Below, one piece after another: positions 59,601-64,000 of a DNA stretch of 64,000 nucleotides (position 1 is the stretch's first letter; every line of letters starts with the position of its first letter). A program made the translations under genes and the position numbers. The notes below the pieces were generated by a model. It saw only the letters and a program-made list of their open reading frames with translations. It was not told where the DNA came from and searched no databases. This stretch comes from Hanleya hanleyi (taxonomy: Eukaryota; Mollusca; Polyplacophora; Lepidopleurida; Hanleyidae), in contig JAVTVY010033758.1 of NCBI GenBank assembly GCA_036873755.1, forward strand, positions 1 to 64,000. Direction: 5' to 3'.

Positions 59601-61680
59601 TCAATTTTTGTCGGCTATATGTCAACACAAGTTTTGAAGCATCGAAGCAACGGCATTGTTAGATTTTATTCCACATCATCAAAGGGGATCGTGGTCAGAG
59701 GGATATCTGAAATTAGGTTGATTAATAAGTGTCATTAACTATTTTTAATATCATTCTGATATTGAATTTTGTTTAATTCGTTAGAACAATCACGTTAATT
59801 CCTCCCCATATATGTTTGTTGGCAGACATTTCTGTTGTTTTCATTTTTATCTGATACTAAAATTGTAACGAAACTTGAACTGGACCATGGAGAGAATGAT
59901 ATCCGTGTCCTTTATTTAAATGGGGTAAGCCATACATTTCGGTCTCCTCTTACTCTATACCTAAACGGAATCATTTCCCATTGGTGAAGTTATTGACAAA
60001 TGATAACTGCAATCAGTTTTCTTATGGATAACAACTTCATGTATATATATGACCCCCCCCTCCCTTAGCTAACTTTCTGCGTTATCTCCGGAACGACGAA
60101 AAATGAAAGCATGATACTTTATGCATAAGCAGAGGATCATGGGTAAATTTAAAATGGCGGCCATGTCGGGTATCAGAAAATACGTCATTTTCCTTCAAAA
60201 TTACTGTTTTTCCGCGAGGAAAAATGCGTAAAAACTATTTTATTTCACACCAGATTAATATTCACAGATTTATCATGTGGTTTTTATGGAGAAAGTACAT
60301 ATATAAAAAATGGAAAAATCTGACCGAAAGATCGATCAAAAATGCCTTATTTGAACATGACCTCACTGTGACGTCTTCGAAGCGGCCAGCTTGTATTTAC
60401 ATTTTCTGGTAGAACTTGGCCCATTGGGTATGTTGTGGTAAGTTTCAGCCCCCTAGGTCAAGGGTTAAGAAGAATAATTACGGGGGAGGTGCGAAATGGC
60501 CCCTCCCCAGGTCTGGACAGGTCCCAAAAAGCCCAAACCAGATAGAGTTCGGTTATAGATTATAGCAGCGCTTTCTAGCTATATGAATCTTAAGCTCTGT
60601 CGTATACTTATAGTGAAATTCGCCTGATACAAGCATTTCTGATCTCATCCGAATGTCGGATCTGACGCATATGCTATATCTCTTTAAATTAACGGATAAT
60701 GTAACTGATTAATTGGGGTTTTCATCAACAATTATTGCTATAGTTTTTATCCAGGAATTATTTATCCACACATTGATCTCTGCATGTCGGTTACGCAAGA
60801 CATAAACACTGGAGTGCGAACACATCGTGTTCGTGTGGGCTTCGTTGAATGGATTCATCACTGGCCTTTATAAAAAGCCATGATCTCTGACCCCGAGATA
60901 GTATGTATGAAGTTCATTAGTAATTGATAATCCTCATGATAACCATTGTGGCAGGTGTAGGATTACAACACATATAAGGGAAGTGGGAAGAGGTGCCGAC
61001 ATACTATGTTTACGTTGCATTGTATTTAAATGTCAGATAACAGACCTATGTTCCGTGGTATTTGTACGATTATCATTGACAATGTAGAGTATGGAATTTG
61101 CTAAACTGTCGATAGCAAAGCCCTGGTATATCTGTGTTACTAGTCGAAAGCGAACTAACCCTTTCCTTGATACACTGTTGTTTTTTTGCGGAATAAATCT
61201 TCTAGAGTAAATGTGATAGAGAGGTAAGTGTACAGAATCTGATATACGCATGCTTGTAGAGTGTACATATCTTGTATAGTAGCTTTTCCTGAACTATGGA
61301 AAGATTGAAACAATTTCGATCACAAAATATTTGGACAGAAATTGATTCACCATAGCCATACATTCTACAAACAAGCGCCGTCAGACAAGTAGCTCAAGTT
61401 TGATGATAAATATCTTTCACTGATGGCAAAATATGATCGTACGATGCAGGATTTCGTAGATTATATGTTATTATGCTGAACCCGGGCCTAGCAGTTGTTT
61501 TGACGGTAAGTGTTATCGATTTATGCGCGGTTCAAGTGGACATGCATACATGTAGTATATGCTTGACTGAGATACACCATACTATAGACAATTACTTGAA
61601 TGAATGGTGTCTTACAGCATCATTGATCATTGTTGAAATCCTCTGCGATCGACGGCTGCCTACTTAATGAGAATGGCAGC
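56690..61680. repeat. Large direct tandem duplication, copy B
   Basis: Second member of the pair described for 48.6-55.95 kb. It lacks the three copy A insertions but carries its own TTAA MITE at about 60051-60549. A C run occurs at 56827-56840. A short extra GAGAGAGAGAAAG segment near 58732 is absent from A. No intact gene is seen. Confidence 0.9.
60051..60549 (+). mobile_element. TTAA MITE copy 8 (ends degraded)
   Basis: It begins at a C run followed by CTAACTTTCTGCGTTATCTC and CGGAACGACGAAAAATG. The internal block GGGTAAATTTAAAATGGCGG is present, and it ends GCCCAAACCAGATAGAGTT with the terminal TTAA mutated. Duplicate A at the equivalent place (about 54020-54045) has no insert, so this copy entered B independently. 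Confidence 0.8.
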
Positions 61681-61861
61681 TATGTCAATGTCATCCCCTT
61701 CTATAGGGAACGGTTTGCTTCAACAGCCTTGTAAGACACACAACCTTGTGATAGCAGTTTTCTCTAACGGCTTTCCAATACATTACTGGACAGCGGTCAT
61801 TATCCTTCTATTTGCAGCAGTCTATGGAATTTCCTCTTTTAACCCCGATTTAACATTCGAC

Positions 61862-62220
61862 TAAACATACATTCCTCTCTCACCCTGCATCCTTTTGACT
61901 CTGGTCTACAGTTACCTTCTTCTCTAACACGGGTGTTGGCACACGACAACACATACATTCCTCTCTATCCCTGCTTTGACACTGAATTATAGGTGCCTTC
62001 CTCCCTAACCCTGGTTTGCCACTCGACAACACGTACATGTCTTCATAATTTTGCCCCGACCCTTAACTATATACATTCATTTCTGACCCCGCTTTACCCT
62101 GGACTATACGTACGTTCCCCCCCCCCCCCCCCCCCCCCAACAAACATCGCTTTCTTACTCAACTACATGTGCATCTCTCCCCAACACGGCTTTGATACTT
62201 GAATACGCATACATTCATGT
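61862..62220. repeat. Degenerate tandem repeat of about 48 bp with 22-base C run
   Basis: CATACATTCCTCTCT...CCCTGC-TTTGACTCTG-like phrases recur at about 61866, 61950, 62030, 62080 and 62160 with heavy divergence. A C homopolymer occupies 62117-62138. Confidence 0.6.
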
Positions 62221-62489
62221 TTCCTCCACTGTTAATAGGTTGTGTATCGTACAAAACTGATTGAAAAAGACCGTTCTATAACTAGTATATGTGGAAAGCC
62301 GCTGGAGAATCCTGCTGTCAAATGGAAATGCTTGTATGAGAAACGCGTTGGTCTATGTTGAAAGGTATAGCGTCTTAGAACAGTGCCGAAGTACAGTAAC
62401 ATTTATTGCATATTAGGAAGACAAAGGTGCTCCTGTTAAACTCTTTTTTCCTTCATGAATGCTTGGATTATGGTCCTAAATGTTTGGTG

Positions 62490-62880
62490 AGAATGAGGAC
62501 TGGGGAACGGCCTCTGTGTTATGGCGATAACATGAATGAGGAATGACGTCGGTGTTTTAGCCGAAACATGAATGGGGAATGACGTCTGTGTCCTAGACGT
62601 AACTCGAATGGGGAATGACGTCTGTGTTTTAGCCATAACACGAATAGAGAGATCACATGGAATAACAAAACTACTAAAACAGCTATGGAGTACAGGTGAT
62701 CACAGCTCGCCTATGGTATAGCCGAAATAATAATGGGGAATGCCGTCTGTGCCGTAACACGAATGGGGAGTGTCGTTTTTGTTATAGCCGTGTCACGAAT
62801 GACGAATGACGTCGGTGTTCTAGCCGTCGCACGTATAGGCAATGACGTCTGTGTTATTACCATAACACGATGAAGAGATC
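62490..62880. repeat. 36-bp minisatellite, interrupted
   Basis: GAATGACGTC is spaced 36 bp at 62541, 62577 and 62613, with further diverged units to about 62865. Units read GAATGACGTCTGTGTTTTAG then CC-TAACACGAATGGG. Two unrelated segments with AGAGATCA and GGTACAGGTGATTACAG-like sequence interrupt it (about 62645-62705 and 62872-62935), suggesting a larger duplicated block. The minus strand reads as a 12-residue repeat, a by-product of the period. Confidence 0.85.
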
Positions 62881-62935
62881 ATATTGAGGAACAACACTTC
62901 CAAAACACTCCTTGGGTACAGGTGATTACAGTACA

Positions 62936-63622
62936 CAAAGCCACTCGGTAAACAGCAATAAAAAAATAAACGAAAGAAAGATGGAAAGAAAGTCCCCAGC
63001 TGGTTTTCACAAAAGACGTCTTGTATATGGATACATATATATAAAGCATTTTGAACAAACGAACATATGCCCCTTTCTTATTTCTACTTAAGCTAGGGAG
63101 GTCAGGTATCATTTCAATAGAGAAAGACTTACCATGGGGCGAGTAAGATTATTATTCACCTGAAGATTCTCAACTATGATATACCGTAGACATTGATAGG
63201 CGAGACTTTATCTAACTATCTTTATTATAAATATCCTTTGTTCTATTGCACGATAAATACTCAGAAATCCAGTGGTCTCTCGCACAATATGTAGAATTAT
63301 ATTATAGTATTTCCAACCTTAAACTGGTAGAACACAAATATAGAATATAACCAATTGTCGCCCTTGGCGACGAACTTGGGTGGTCGTGGTTATGCAAATT
63401 GAGAAACAAAGGGGTAGGTCGAATCCCCGACCGCCGGTTCAGCGTTAGTTGTCCATCTACACAAGTTTTACATCGGATCACTGTTCTTTTAAATACAACA
63501 ATAGATAAATCTCACGACAGTTTCGACGTTACACTGCCATGCAATTTCTTATTCCAAGACCCCGAGAAAATATTAGTTGAATGTCCTGAACATTGATCAT
63601 TTCATTCATCCAATTGCTATAT
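62936..63622. other. No gene recognised
   Basis: Unmatched AT-rich sequence. A GGTCGAATCCCCGACC segment near 63417 recalls a tRNA T arm but no complete cloverleaf forms around it. Confidence 0.4.
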
Positions 63623-64000
63623 TTAACCTTACCTCGGCTGAGGAGGCACTTTCCGTCCACTGTTGTTGTGTTTTGCTCCTATCTCCGGAATGACAAAAAC
63701 TTTGAGCAGAGTGTCATGGGTAAATTCAAAATGGTGGCCATGTGGGATACCAGAAAAGTTGTATTTTTGCCATGTTTCTTCAAAGGTTTTTGGTTTTCTG
63801 CAAGGAAAATTATTTTTAATATTATCATTTTCTAATTTATAATGCAGTCTATGCGAAGAAACACACAAATAAAAAAAAATCGAAAAATCTGACTGAAAAA
63901 TCGTCCAAGAATGCCTTTTTTAAATGACGTCACTGTGACGTCATCATGGAATCCATCTTGGATTTTTATTAATTTTTTAGTAGAGCTTGACCCAGATATA
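63623..64000 (+). mobile_element. TTAA MITE copy 9, running off the window
   Basis: It starts TTAACCTTACCTCGGCTGAG, then CTCCTATCTCCGGAATGAC, GGGTAAATTCAAAATGGTGG, TGACGTCACTGTGACGTCAT and AGAGCTTGACCCA in family order. The right end lies beyond the window. Confidence 0.85.

Noticed and set aside
62436..62636. Minus-strand 66-codon ORF with a 12-residue repeat
   Set aside because: Generated by the 36-bp minisatellite period.
63379..63450. tRNA gene near GGTCGAATCCCCGACC
   Set aside because: Only a T-arm-like segment is present. I could not form acceptor, D and anticodon arms around it.

Overview
The window looks like intergenic and repeat DNA from an animal nuclear genome, most likely a marine invertebrate. 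It is AT-rich with no long open reading frame. The recognisable coding remnants are of metazoan type: a GT31 galactosyltransferase, a LINE with RNase H, C2H2 zinc fingers and a reverse-transcriptase-like element. Short inverted-repeat transposons and satellites are dense. The sequence does not allow a phylum call. I found no intact protein-coding gene; every recognisable protein match is truncated, frameshifted or interrupted by stops.

Layout. 1-7.3 kb: palindrome-rich DNA, a degenerate tandem repeat, a TTAA-flanked MITE and a reverse-transcriptase fragment. 7.5-13.1 kb: two diverged direct copies of one segment, the second split by a 166-bp satellite and a near-perfect hairpin. 14-24.4 kb: more hairpin MITEs, two unrecognised small ORFs, a near-identical 233-bp triplication, a GT31 pseudogene, and a 31-bp minisatellite with higher-order structure. 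26.4-34.7 kb: several MITE copies, a tRNA-like sequence, a second reverse-transcriptase fragment and an element of about 0.8 kb with terminal inverted repeats. 34.7-40.7 kb: a dead LINE fragment, then a composite of about 3.6 kb bounded by long inverted repeats and carrying a zinc-finger pseudogene and a 175-bp satellite. 41.3-47 kb: a MITE with a second MITE nested in it, and several short tandem duplications. 48.6-61.7 kb: a large direct tandem duplication (copy A 48.6-55.95, copy B 56.7-61.7) whose two members differ by transposon insertions. 61.8-64 kb: minisatellites and a last MITE running off the window.

The strongest results are structural. (1) A non-autonomous piggyBac-like family ('TTAA MITE' below) is present in at least ten full or partial copies. 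One insertion in duplicate A has a matching empty site in duplicate B. (2) Two further elements in A, a 1.34-kb element with internal tandem repeats and a 0.85-kb element with CATG flanks, also have empty sites in B, so their ends can be read directly. (3) A short core sequence recurs at seven places, suggesting that several segments of the window descend from one older repeated unit. (4) A YY1-like ATGGCGGC motif occurs in three unrelated repeat families. I see no evidence of a new enzymatic or defence system. All boundaries come from reading by eye, so duplication edges are approximate.
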